64,000 nucleotides of DNA from Cupriavidus pauculus (lineage in GTDB: Bacteria > Pseudomonadota > Gammaproteobacteria > Burkholderiales > Burkholderiaceae), in assembly GCF_002858765.1 (NCBI RefSeq), contig NZ_PJRP01000015.1, positions 124,001 through 188,000 on the forward strand, given 5' to 3'. Each line of letters starts with the position of its first letter. The first letter of the stretch is position 1. The position numbers and the translations under genes are program-made. Below are positions 17,681-24,976 of the stretch, one piece after another. The notes beneath the pieces were generated by a model. It saw only the letters and a list, made by a program, of their open reading frames with translations. It had not been told where the DNA came from and did no database searches.

Positions 17681-17751
17681 ATCTTTCACCTCGACTTTCA
17701 TCTCGACGAACGGACCGGGACAGAACGGGTTGCATATCGGTCGGTGTCGTT

Positions 17752-17769
17752 ATGTTGCATATGCAGCAT
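17752..17769. promoter_or_regulatory. candidate MarR operator in divergent region
   Basis: ATGTTGCAT and ATGCAGCAT form an 18-base palindrome with one mismatched pair. TTGCATAT also occurs 25 bases earlier (17730-17737). The site is between the hydrolase operon start (17680) and the marR-type gene (17969), the usual place for autoregulated MarR binding. Confidence 0.5.
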
Positions 17770-17968
17770 TGAAGAAAAACGATGTATCTCGCGTATGGCG
17801 TCGAGGAGCCAGAAACGTATCGATGTGTATCTGAGGCTAGTTGAGTTACCGTGGGTTACAAGACAGGAGCGGCTGCGCCGGACCTCAGTCTCGCCCTCGG
17901 TGATCGGCAGCATTCAGCAGCGAACTGCTCTAGACTTACGCGTGTTCGACAACTAAGTGAATGCTGAA

Positions 17969-18421
17969 ATGAGTTCCGCCACGCGACCTTCGATGGCCCA
18001 GGAGATACTCAGGACCTGCCTGATCACGCGGACACGGCAAATCTCCAGGGTGCTGACCGCGATTTACGATGACGCGCTACGCCCCTTCGGCATCAATGCC
18101 CCGCAACTGACGCTTCTGGTTCTGGTACATGAACTTGGACCCATCAGCCGTGCAGACCTGGGGCGGCGAAACCATCACGACCGGTCCACGATGACACGCA
18201 ACCTGCAACCGCTACTTGCGCAGGGATGGGTGACGGAGAGCTTTCCAGAGGAAGATGGGCGGAGCCGGCCGCTTTGCATCACAAAGGCCGGAACGTCGCT
18301 GTTGGGGCGTGCAGGACCGGCATGGGCGCGCGCGCAGGCGGCCGCCAAGTCGGTCGTCGGCGAGGATGGCGCGGATTCGATCATGCAGATCGCTGCCGGG
18401 CTGGGTAACAGTTCGCCTTGA
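17969..18421 (+). CDS. MarR family transcriptional regulator
   Basis: A 150-residue winged-helix regulator. The recognition helix region (Ser-Arg-Ala-Asp-Leu-Gly through Thr-Met-Thr-Arg-Asn-Leu) and the wing (Glu-Glu-Asp-Gly-Arg-Ser-Arg) match MarR proteins. A Cys at about residue 17 lies where OhrR proteins have their peroxide-sensing Cys region, suggestive but not proof. An in-frame GTG at 17957 could add 4 residues. Divergent placement next to a hydrolase/ohr/cupin/epoxide-hydrolase operon implies it represses that operon. Confidence 0.85.
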   Translation: MSSATRPSMAQEILRTCLITRTRQISRVLTAIYDDALRPFGINAPQLTLLVLVHELGPISRADLGRRNHHDRSTMTRNLQPLLAQGWVTESFPEEDGRSRPLCITKAGTSLLGRAGPAWARAQAAAKSVVGEDGADSIMQIAAGLGNSSP

Positions 18422-18485
18422 CCTGCCAGTCACCAGCCGACGAACCCCCTTTTTTCACAGCCGATGCCAACGGGCCGGTCGCCAC

Positions 18486-18512
18486 TTCACGCTCGCCTCA
18501 CCGTCCCTTCAC
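18486..18512 (+). promoter_or_regulatory. cre-tag-like direct repeats upstream of creB
   Basis: TTCAC (18486-18490), CTCAC (18497-18501) and TTCAC (18508-18512) are each separated by 6 bases, an 11-base period. This matches the known TTCAC-N6-TTCAC tag recognised by CreB in enteric bacteria and BlrA in Aeromonas. It lies 180 bases before creB, suggesting autoregulation. Confidence 0.55.
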
Positions 18513-18692
18513 CGACCGCCACGACACTGGCCGCTCCATTCGCCTCCGGAGCCTGCCATGCATCGCCGCCGCCAGATTGACATCCCTGCTTTCCTCAGCC
18601 GGCTCCGCCGGTTGCTGGCCGTACCTGAAGGTTCGACCACTGCCCAGCGCGATGGCGGATAATACGCACCGCCCATCCTGCCGCGCCCGCCC

Positions 18693-19439
18693 ATGAAACA
18701 ACCGTCCATCCTGGTGGTGGAAGACGAATCCGCCATCGCCGATACCATCCTGTACGCGCTGCGTACGGATGGCATGCAGGCCGAGCATTGCATGCTGGGC
18801 GGCGACGCGCTGGCCCGGTTGCGCATGCAGCGGCCCGATCTGGTGGTGCTCGATATCGGCCTGCCGGACATCAACGGGTTTGAGGTCTGCCGCACGCTGC
18901 GGACGTTTTCCGATGTGCCCGTGATCTTCCTGACCGCGCGCCATGAGGAAATCGACCGCATCGTGGGGCTGGAGATTGGCGCCGACGACTATGTGGTCAA
19001 GCCGTTCTCGCCCCGGGAACTGGCGGCCAGGGTGCGCGTGATCCTGCGTCGCGCCCGGCCACAGGCCGAACCGGCAGCCCCGGCGGCGGTGCCGACGGCA
19101 ACCACGGCCGGGCGACCGACAGGCTTCCAGCACGACGCGGAAGGCGCGCGGGTGGCCTACCGAGGCCAGTGGCTGGATCTCACGCGATACGAATACCGGC
19201 TGCTGGCGTTGCTGGTGCAGCATCCGGGCCGCATCTATGGCCGGGCCCAGTTGATGGACCTGGTCTGGCATGACGCGCTCGACACGGTCGATCGCACCGT
19301 CGATACCCATATCAAGACCCTGCGCGCCAAACTGCGCGACGTGGACCCGGCAGGCGATCCGATCCGCACCCATCGTGGCATGGGCTATTCGCTGGAAGCG
19401 CCTGACGCTTCCAGCGTCCCCCACGCACCCCACGCCTGA
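18693..19439 (+). CDS. creB: response regulator CreB
   Basis: A 248-residue OmpR-type regulator. The receiver domain (1-120) has acidic residues at 10-11, the phosphoacceptor Asp54 and Lys103; the C-terminal winged helix (about 150-240) is of the Trans_reg_C type. A longer Ala/Pro linker than usual (about 120-145) joins them. It is followed 17 bases later by creC, and creD is next, the order that identifies the CreBCD system. It is expected to bind TTCAC direct repeats. Confidence 0.9.
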   Translation: MKQPSILVVEDESAIADTILYALRTDGMQAEHCMLGGDALARLRMQRPDLVVLDIGLPDINGFEVCRTLRTFSDVPVIFLTARHEEIDRIVGLEIGADDYVVKPFSPRELAARVRVILRRARPQAEPAAPAAVPTATTAGRPTGFQHDAEGARVAYRGQWLDLTRYEYRLLALLVQHPGRIYGRAQLMDLVWHDALDTVDRTVDTHIKTLRAKLRDVDPAGDPIRTHRGMGYSLEAPDASSVPHAPHA

Positions 19440-19456
19440 ACCGACCGATCCCGCCC

Positions 19457-20896
19457 ATGCACATCGGCCTGCGCATTTTTTTCGGCTTTTTCCTGGTGGT
19501 CGGCCTGGCGACGTTCCTGACGCTGCGGGTGTTCGTGCAGGAGGTCAAGCCGGGGGTGCGCCAAGCCATGGAAGACACGCTGGTGGACACCGCCCATGTG
19601 CTGGCCGTGCTGGCGGCCGACGACCTGAAGGCCGGCCAGATTGCCGACGGGGCCTTCGCCCGGCGCCTGGCCCAACTGCGCGAACAGCCGGTGGATGCCA
19701 GCGTCTGGGGCACGCACAAGGACGCGGTGGGCTACCGCATCTACGTCACCGATGACCACGGCATCGTACGCTTCGACACGGCGGGCCAGGCGGTCGGTGC
19801 CGACTATTCGCGCTGGAACGACGTCTACCTGACCCTGCAGGGCAAGTATGGCGCCCGCAGTACCCGTTCGGACCCCGCCGACGAGAGCAGTTCGGTGATG
19901 TACGTGGCCGCGCCGATCCGCGACGGCTCGCGCATCATCGGCGCGCTGACCGTGGCCAAGCCGAACCAGACCGTGGCACCGTTCATCGCGCGCAGCCAGG
20001 GGGTGATCCTGACCTACGGCCTGCTGCTGATCGGCGGTGCGGCGGCAATTGGCGTGCTGTGTACGCTCTGGCTCGTGATCGGCCTGCGCAAGCTGCAGCG
20101 CTATGCCCGTGCGGTGGCCGCCGGCGAACGTGCCGAGATGCCGCTGCGGGGCGCCAGCGAACTTGCCGAGCTGGGCCGGGCCGTGGAGACCATGCGTCTG
20201 CGGCTGGAAGACAAGCAGTACGTGGAACACTACATCCACACGCTGACCCACGAGATGAAGAGTCCGCTCGCGGCCATCGGCGGCGCGGCCGAGCTGCTGG
20301 AGGAAGACATGCCGGCCGCCGACCGCCAGCGCTTTCTCGGCAATATCCGGGGACAGACGCAACGGCTGGACCTGCTGATCCGCAAACTGCTGACGCTGGC
20401 CGAAGTCGAACAGCGCCAGCACCTGGAAAAGCGCGAGCCGGTCCTGCTGGCGGAGGAGATCGGGCAGATCGTGCAGTCGCTGGAGCCGAGGGCGCGCCAG
20501 CGGGGCGTGCAACTGCGCTGGCAGCCGCCCGACGCGCTGCCGGCGATCAACGGCGACGTGTTCCTGTTGCGCCAGGCCATCGTCAATCTGCTGGAGAACG
20601 CGCTCGATTTCGCGCCGGCGGGTTCCGTCATCGACGTATCCCTGGCGCACTCGACGGGGCCCGATCAGGTCGTGCTCAGGATTGACGATCGTGGGCCGGG
20701 CATCCCGGACTTTGCGATGCCCCGGCTGTTCGAGCGCTTCTACTCGTTGCCGCGCCCGGATGGTCGAGAGCGTGGCACTGGCCTGGGCCTGTGCCTGGTG
20801 CGCGAGGTGGCGCTGCTGCACCAGGGGACGATTGCCGTGGCCAACCGCGAAGATGGCGGGACACGCGCGGAACTGGTGCTGCCGGTGGTGGCCTGA
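19457..20896 (+). CDS. creC: sensor histidine kinase CreC
   Basis: A 479-residue membrane kinase that phosphorylates CreB. TM1 is about residues 7-27, TM2 about 183-207, with a periplasmic sensory region between. HAMP-like sequence leads to the phosphoacceptor His265 in Thr-His-Glu-Met-Lys-Ser-Pro. The ATPase domain shows the N box (Asn-Leu-Leu-Glu-Asn-Ala) and G boxes (Asp-Asp-Arg-Gly-Pro-Gly-Ile and Gly-Thr-Gly-Leu-Gly-Leu). In other bacteria CreC responds to carbon source or to penicillin-binding-protein inhibition. Confidence 0.92.
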   Translation: MHIGLRIFFGFFLVVGLATFLTLRVFVQEVKPGVRQAMEDTLVDTAHVLAVLAADDLKAGQIADGAFARRLAQLREQPVDASVWGTHKDAVGYRIYVTDDHGIVRFDTAGQAVGADYSRWNDVYLTLQGKYGARSTRSDPADESSSVMYVAAPIRDGSRIIGALTVAKPNQTVAPFIARSQGVILTYGLLLIGGAAAIGVLCTLWLVIGLRKLQRYARAVAAGERAEMPLRGASELAELGRAVETMRLRLEDKQYVEHYIHTLTHEMKSPLAAIGGAAELLEEDMPAADRQRFLGNIRGQTQRLDLLIRKLLTLAEVEQRQHLEKREPVLLAEEIGQIVQSLEPRARQRGVQLRWQPPDALPAINGDVFLLRQAIVNLLENALDFAPAGSVIDVSLAHSTGPDQVVLRIDDRGPGIPDFAMPRLFERFYSLPRPDGRERGTGLGLCLVREVALLHQGTIAVANREDGGTRAELVLPVVA

Positions 20897-20963
20897 GGTC
20901 GCGCAGGGCGGCGGCCAGATGCGGTAGCCTGATGCGGCAGCCTTCGCGGCCAGTCCGGGCAAC

Positions 20964-20986
20964 TTCACGCACTTCACACACTTCAC
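20964..20986 (+). promoter_or_regulatory. triple TTCAC repeat upstream of creD
   Basis: TTCAC occurs at 20964, 20973 and 20982, each pair separated by 4 bases (9-base period), 87 bases before creD. creD is the classical CreB target, but the known tag has 6-base spacers, so this would be a compact variant. Confidence 0.5.
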
Positions 20987-21073
20987 GCCGGCGTCTCGCT
21001 GGCTCCTTGCCGGCCCCATCCTGCGCTCACGCACGGTGGCTAGTCTTGCGGCATCTCCACTCGCAAGACTCCC

Positions 21074-22444
21074 ATGAACAAGGCCCTGTTTTACCGAATC
21101 GCGATCATTGCCGGCGTCATCCTGCTGTTGTGGGTTGCGCTGCAGATGGTGCTTGGCATCGTGCGCGAACGCAGCCAGTACCGCGACGCCGCCGAACAAA
21201 GCATCTGGCAGAGCTATGCCGGCCCCCAGACCCTGACGGGCCCCATCATCGTCGTGCCGTACAAGGAGGTGGTGGCCGTGGCAGTGGCCGGCAACGCGCC
21301 GCAGCAGAATCGGGAGGAAAGCCGGCGGCTGCTGGTGTTTCCGAAGACGCTGCAGGTGCGTGCCGACGTGACGCCCGGCGAGCGCTATCGCGGCATCCAC
21401 AAGACCATCGTCCATGAGACCGCCACGCAATGGCAGGGCACGATCGTGTTGCCAGACCTGAAGTCGGACGAAGACCTGTCGAAGTCAGTCGGCCATGTCC
21501 GCTTCGAGATGGGCCAGCCGTATGTGGTGCTGGGGGTGGGCGACATGCGCGGCCTGGTGTCGCAGCCCGTCATGCAACTCGACGGCAAGCCGGTGCGGCT
21601 TCAGCAGGGCGCCTGGTTCGAGAGCCTGCCGCAAGGCCTGCACGCGCGGATCGACGTGGGCGGTGCCGCGGGCAAGCCGCTCGATGCCCGTACCGTGCCG
21701 TTCAGCCTGACGCTGGCGGTACTGGGCGCGCGGTCGATGGCGCTGGTGCCGGTGGCCGATCACAACCAGTTCACGATGCGCTCCCCGTGGCCGCATCCGA
21801 GCTTCGACGGCAATTTCCTGCCGCGCCAGCGTACGGTGACCGACAAGGGATTTACCGCGGAATGGGCCGTCACGGCCTTCAATACCAGCGTGCGCGACCA
21901 GCTGGCCGGCAACCCGGGGCCTGGCAACCGGATGTCGCTGCAGGCGGCGTCCGTCACGCTGATGGAGCCCGTGAACGTCTACGTCAAGGCCGAGCGGGCC
22001 GTGAAATATGGCTTGCTGTTCGTGCTGCTGACCTTTGCCGGGCTGTATATGTTCGAGCTGGTCAAGGCGCTGCGCATCCACCCCATCCAGTACCTGCTGG
22101 CGGGGCTGGCCCTGGCGATGTTCTTCCTGCTGCTGGCCAGCCTGTCGGAGCACGCGCCATTCCTGGTGGCCTACCTGGCGGCCAGCACGGCCTGCATCGG
22201 ACTGCTGGGCTTTTATCTCACCTTCGTGCTGCGCAGTTGGCAACGCGGCGCGGGCTTTGCGGGGCTGCTGACCGCACTGTATGGGGCGCTGTATGGGCTG
22301 CTGGTGTCCGAGGACAACGCACTGGTGCTGGGCTCGCTGCTGCTGTTCGTGATGCTGGCCGGCATCATGGCCATCACGCGCAAGGTGGACTGGTATTCGG
22401 TGGGCAGTACGGCGCCGGCACCGCAGGAGGATGCCGGGGCGTAG
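21074..22444 (+). CDS. creD: inner membrane protein CreD
   Basis: A 456-residue CreD-family protein. It has one N-terminal helix (about 7-28), a large extracytoplasmic domain (30-315) and a C-terminal block of about five helices (315-445). The Gly-Pro-x-Ile-x-Val-Pro-Tyr segment near 56-63 is typical. CreD is strongly induced by CreBC in other species and affects envelope integrity and beta-lactam tolerance, but its biochemistry is unknown. A separate repeat-containing leader of 177 bases after creC suggests its own promoter. Confidence 0.93.
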   Translation: MNKALFYRIAIIAGVILLLWVALQMVLGIVRERSQYRDAAEQSIWQSYAGPQTLTGPIIVVPYKEVVAVAVAGNAPQQNREESRRLLVFPKTLQVRADVTPGERYRGIHKTIVHETATQWQGTIVLPDLKSDEDLSKSVGHVRFEMGQPYVVLGVGDMRGLVSQPVMQLDGKPVRLQQGAWFESLPQGLHARIDVGGAAGKPLDARTVPFSLTLAVLGARSMALVPVADHNQFTMRSPWPHPSFDGNFLPRQRTVTDKGFTAEWAVTAFNTSVRDQLAGNPGPGNRMSLQAASVTLMEPVNVYVKAERAVKYGLLFVLLTFAGLYMFELVKALRIHPIQYLLAGLALAMFFLLLASLSEHAPFLVAYLAASTACIGLLGFYLTFVLRSWQRGAGFAGLLTALYGALYGLLVSEDNALVLGSLLLFVMLAGIMAITRKVDWYSVGSTAPAPQEDAGA

Positions 22445-22455
22445 GCGAGCCGTGC

Positions 22456-22480
22456 AAGGGGGCGCGCCAGCCCCCTTTTT
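22456..22480 (+). terminator. intrinsic terminator after creD
   Basis: Arms AAGGGGGC and GCCCCCTT with a 6-base loop are followed by further T residues, directly after the creD stop. Confidence 0.85.
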
Positions 22481-22555
22481 CGGGGTGTCGATATTACTGG
22501 GCTGTGCCAGCCGGAAATCTTGCAGCGCAGCCCAGACCGCACGTACGGCGGCGGC

Positions 22556-23239
22556 CTATCGCGCCGGCGCTACGCCCATCTCCGCCAGCAGGTCGTCGAG
22601 CTGGTCGATGATCGCGTGCGCGGTGATGTCGCCCTTGGATTTCTGCAGCGCGGTGCCCAGCGTGTCGCGCAGGGCCGCCAGTTCGACCACGGTCGAGGCC
22701 TTTTCTACCTTCACCTGCAGCACGTAGCCGCGCAGGCCCAGGTGGTTGCCGATGACGTCGGTATAGAAGTGGTAAAGCCGCTTGTAGCCGTCGGCGCCGG
22801 CCGGGGCGCTGGCGGCCACGGGCGCCATGGCCGGCGCGATGGTGGTGTCAGCCAGCATGTCGCGCTCTTCCACGCGGTCGTCGATGCCCTTGCCACCCGC
22901 CGAATTGAAGCCCGAATACGCGGCGAACAGATTGGTGTCGGCGGGTTTGCGGGCGCCTGCCTGCCGGGTGGGCCGCGCGGACGAAGACGCCGACGCCCCG
23001 GACGAAGGCGATGCCTGTCCGGACAGGTCGGGCAGTGGCTCGATCAGCCCCAGCGCCAGCAGGGTGTCGAAGGCCTCCTCGGCCACGCCCAGCCCACCAA
23101 CTTGCGCCAACAGCGCCGATTTGGCGCGTTCTCCGTTCACGATCAGCAATAGCGCGCGCATTTTCTGGTCCAGCTTGCGTGCGCGGGTGCGGATTTCCTC
23201 CTGACCAGCCTCCGTCTTGTGATAGATCGGGTCGACCAT
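22556..23239 (-). CDS. unknown protein, 227 residues
   Basis: Not assigned to a named family. Residues 1-70 are charged and helical and resemble a small winged-helix-like module (Met-Val-Asp-Pro-Ile-Tyr start, then Arg-Lys-Leu-Asp-Gln-Lys). Residues 72-105 are a Ser/Ala/Pro-rich linker. Residues 145-227 form a second helical domain containing His-Phe-Tyr-Thr and an Asp-Asp-Leu-Leu-Ala-Glu end. There is no signal peptide or membrane helix. A strong AAAAGGAGCGAGAC leader supports the start. It is convergent with creD. Confidence 0.8.
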   Translation of the reverse strand: MVDPIYHKTEAGQEEIRTRARKLDQKMRALLLIVNGERAKSALLAQVGGLGVAEEAFDTLLALGLIEPLPDLSGQASPSSGASASSSARPTRQAGARKPADTNLFAAYSGFNSAGGKGIDDRVEERDMLADTTIAPAMAPVAASAPAGADGYKRLYHFYTDVIGNHLGLRGYVLQVKVEKASTVVELAALRDTLGTALQKSKGDITAHAIIDQLDDLLAEMGVAPAR

Positions 23240-23441
23240 GTCTCGCTCCTTTTGTTATGGATCGGCCGCCCGCGGCGAGGCCCTCGGATCGAGTGTCTGC
23301 GCGGCCGATTATCGCCATCTTGTTGTCCGGACCGGCGCGCGGCGTTGAAAATCCGAATCCGCAAACCGGCCTACAATGTGGTGCTCCATAAAAGTAACAA
23401 AAATTTTGCAATTGCCGATCCACCTGATGAGGGCTGTGGCC

Positions 23442-24872
23442 ATGCAACAACGAGACAAACTGTTTATCAACGGCAAGTGGGTGGCACCCCACGGCACCGG
23501 CAGCATCGAAGTGATCCATTCCGCCACCGAGGCGGTCATGGGCAAGATTCCCGAGGGTCACGCCCGTGACGCCGAGGACGCCATCTCGGCCGCCCGTGCG
23601 GCATTCGATGGCTGGGCCGCCACGCCGCCCGCCGAGCGCGCCCGCTACATCCGCAAGATTGCCGAAGGCCTGAAGGACCGCACCGAGGAACTGGCCCAGC
23701 TGATCGCCGGCGAAGTGGGCATGCCGATCAAGCTGGCGCGCGCCATCCAGGTGGGTGGGCCGGTATACAACTGGGGCCAGGCCGCCGCGCTGCTGGAGGG
23801 CTTCACCTTCGAGGAGCAGGTGGGTAATTCGCTGGTCGTGCGCGAGCCCGTGGGCGTGGTGGCGGCCATCACCCCGTGGAACTACCCATTGAACCAGATC
23901 ACCCTCAAGGTAGCGCCGGCGCTGGCGGCGGGCTGCACCGTGGTGCTCAAGCCGTCGGAAGTGGCCCCGCTCAATGCCTTCGTGCTGGCCGAGGTGATCG
24001 AGGCGGCCGGGCTGCCCCCTGGCGTGTTCAACCTGGTGACGGGCTACGGGCCGGTGGTGGGCGAGGTGCTGGCCAGCCATCCGGACGTCGACATGGTGTC
24101 GTTTACCGGTTCCACCCGGGCCGGCAAGCGGGTGTCCGAACTGGCCGCGCACACGGTGAAGCGCGTGGCGCTGGAACTGGGCGGCAAGTCGGCGTCGGTG
24201 ATCCTGGACGACGCGGACCTGGCGGTGGCCGTCAAGGGCACCATCAGCGCCTGCTTCCTGAATTCCGGCCAGACGTGCTCGGCGCATACCCGCATGCTGG
24301 TGCCGCGCAGCCGCTATGACGAAATCAAGGCCATCGCCGCCAAGGTCGTGGAAGGCTTTGCCGTGGGCGACCCGCTGGCCGATACCACGCGCATGGGACC
24401 GCTGATTTCCGCTGTGCAGAAGGAGCGCGTCACCGGCTACATCCGTCGCGGGCTGGAAGAGGGCGCCGAACTGGTGGCCGGCGGCCCCGATACCCCGGCC
24501 GGCTTCGACCGCGGTTTCTTCGTCAAGCCGACCGTGCTGGGTAATGTCGACCCGAAGGCGACCGTCGCCCAGGAAGAAATTTTCGGGCCGGTGCTGTCGG
24601 TGATCTGCTACGACACCGAGGACGACGCGATCCGCATCGCCAACGACAGCGTCTATGGCCTGGGCGGCGGTGTCTGGTCTGGCGACGAAACGCGTGCCAT
24701 CAAGGTGGCGCGGCGCATCCGCACCGGCCAGGTGGATATCAATGGCGGCCCGTTCAACATGAATGCGCCGTTCGGGGGCTTCAAGCAGTCGGGCAACGGC
24801 CGCGAAGGCGGCAAGTTCGGGCTGGAGGAATTCCTCGAATACAAGTCGCTGCAACTGAAGAAGCCCGCCTGA
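23442..24872 (+). CDS. NAD(P)-dependent aldehyde dehydrogenase
   Basis: A 476-residue ALDH-superfamily enzyme oxidising an aldehyde to the acid. Catalytic Cys279 (Gly-Gln-Thr-Cys), general base Glu245 (Leu-Glu-Leu-Gly-Gly-Lys) and Asn147 (Pro-Trp-Asn-Tyr-Pro) are all present. The start at 23442 follows GAGGG by 7 bases; longer in-frame starts at 23376 and 23427 are less supported. A TACAAT -10-like hexamer is at 23372-23377. The substrate is not fixed by sequence, since neighbours give no pathway. A terminator follows. Confidence 0.92.
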   Translation: MQQRDKLFINGKWVAPHGTGSIEVIHSATEAVMGKIPEGHARDAEDAISAARAAFDGWAATPPAERARYIRKIAEGLKDRTEELAQLIAGEVGMPIKLARAIQVGGPVYNWGQAAALLEGFTFEEQVGNSLVVREPVGVVAAITPWNYPLNQITLKVAPALAAGCTVVLKPSEVAPLNAFVLAEVIEAAGLPPGVFNLVTGYGPVVGEVLASHPDVDMVSFTGSTRAGKRVSELAAHTVKRVALELGGKSASVILDDADLAVAVKGTISACFLNSGQTCSAHTRMLVPRSRYDEIKAIAAKVVEGFAVGDPLADTTRMGPLISAVQKERVTGYIRRGLEEGAELVAGGPDTPAGFDRGFFVKPTVLGNVDPKATVAQEEIFGPVLSVICYDTEDDAIRIANDSVYGLGGGVWSGDETRAIKVARRIRTGQVDINGGPFNMNAPFGGFKQSGNGREGGKFGLEEFLEYKSLQLKKPA

Positions 24873-24898
24873 CGGGTCTTCCGACCGACGCCAACCGC

Positions 24899-24921
24899 AA
24901 TGCCCGGCGAGTCCGGGCATT
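24899..24921 (+). terminator. intrinsic terminator after the aldehyde dehydrogenase
   Basis: Perfect nine-base arms AATGCCCGG and CCGGGCATT enclose a CGAGT loop and are followed by a T-rich CTTGTCT. Confidence 0.75.
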
Positions 24922-24976
24922 CTTGTCTGCGCGGAAATCTGCGATGCTTGCGTCTTTCCACGGGGAGATACGTCGA

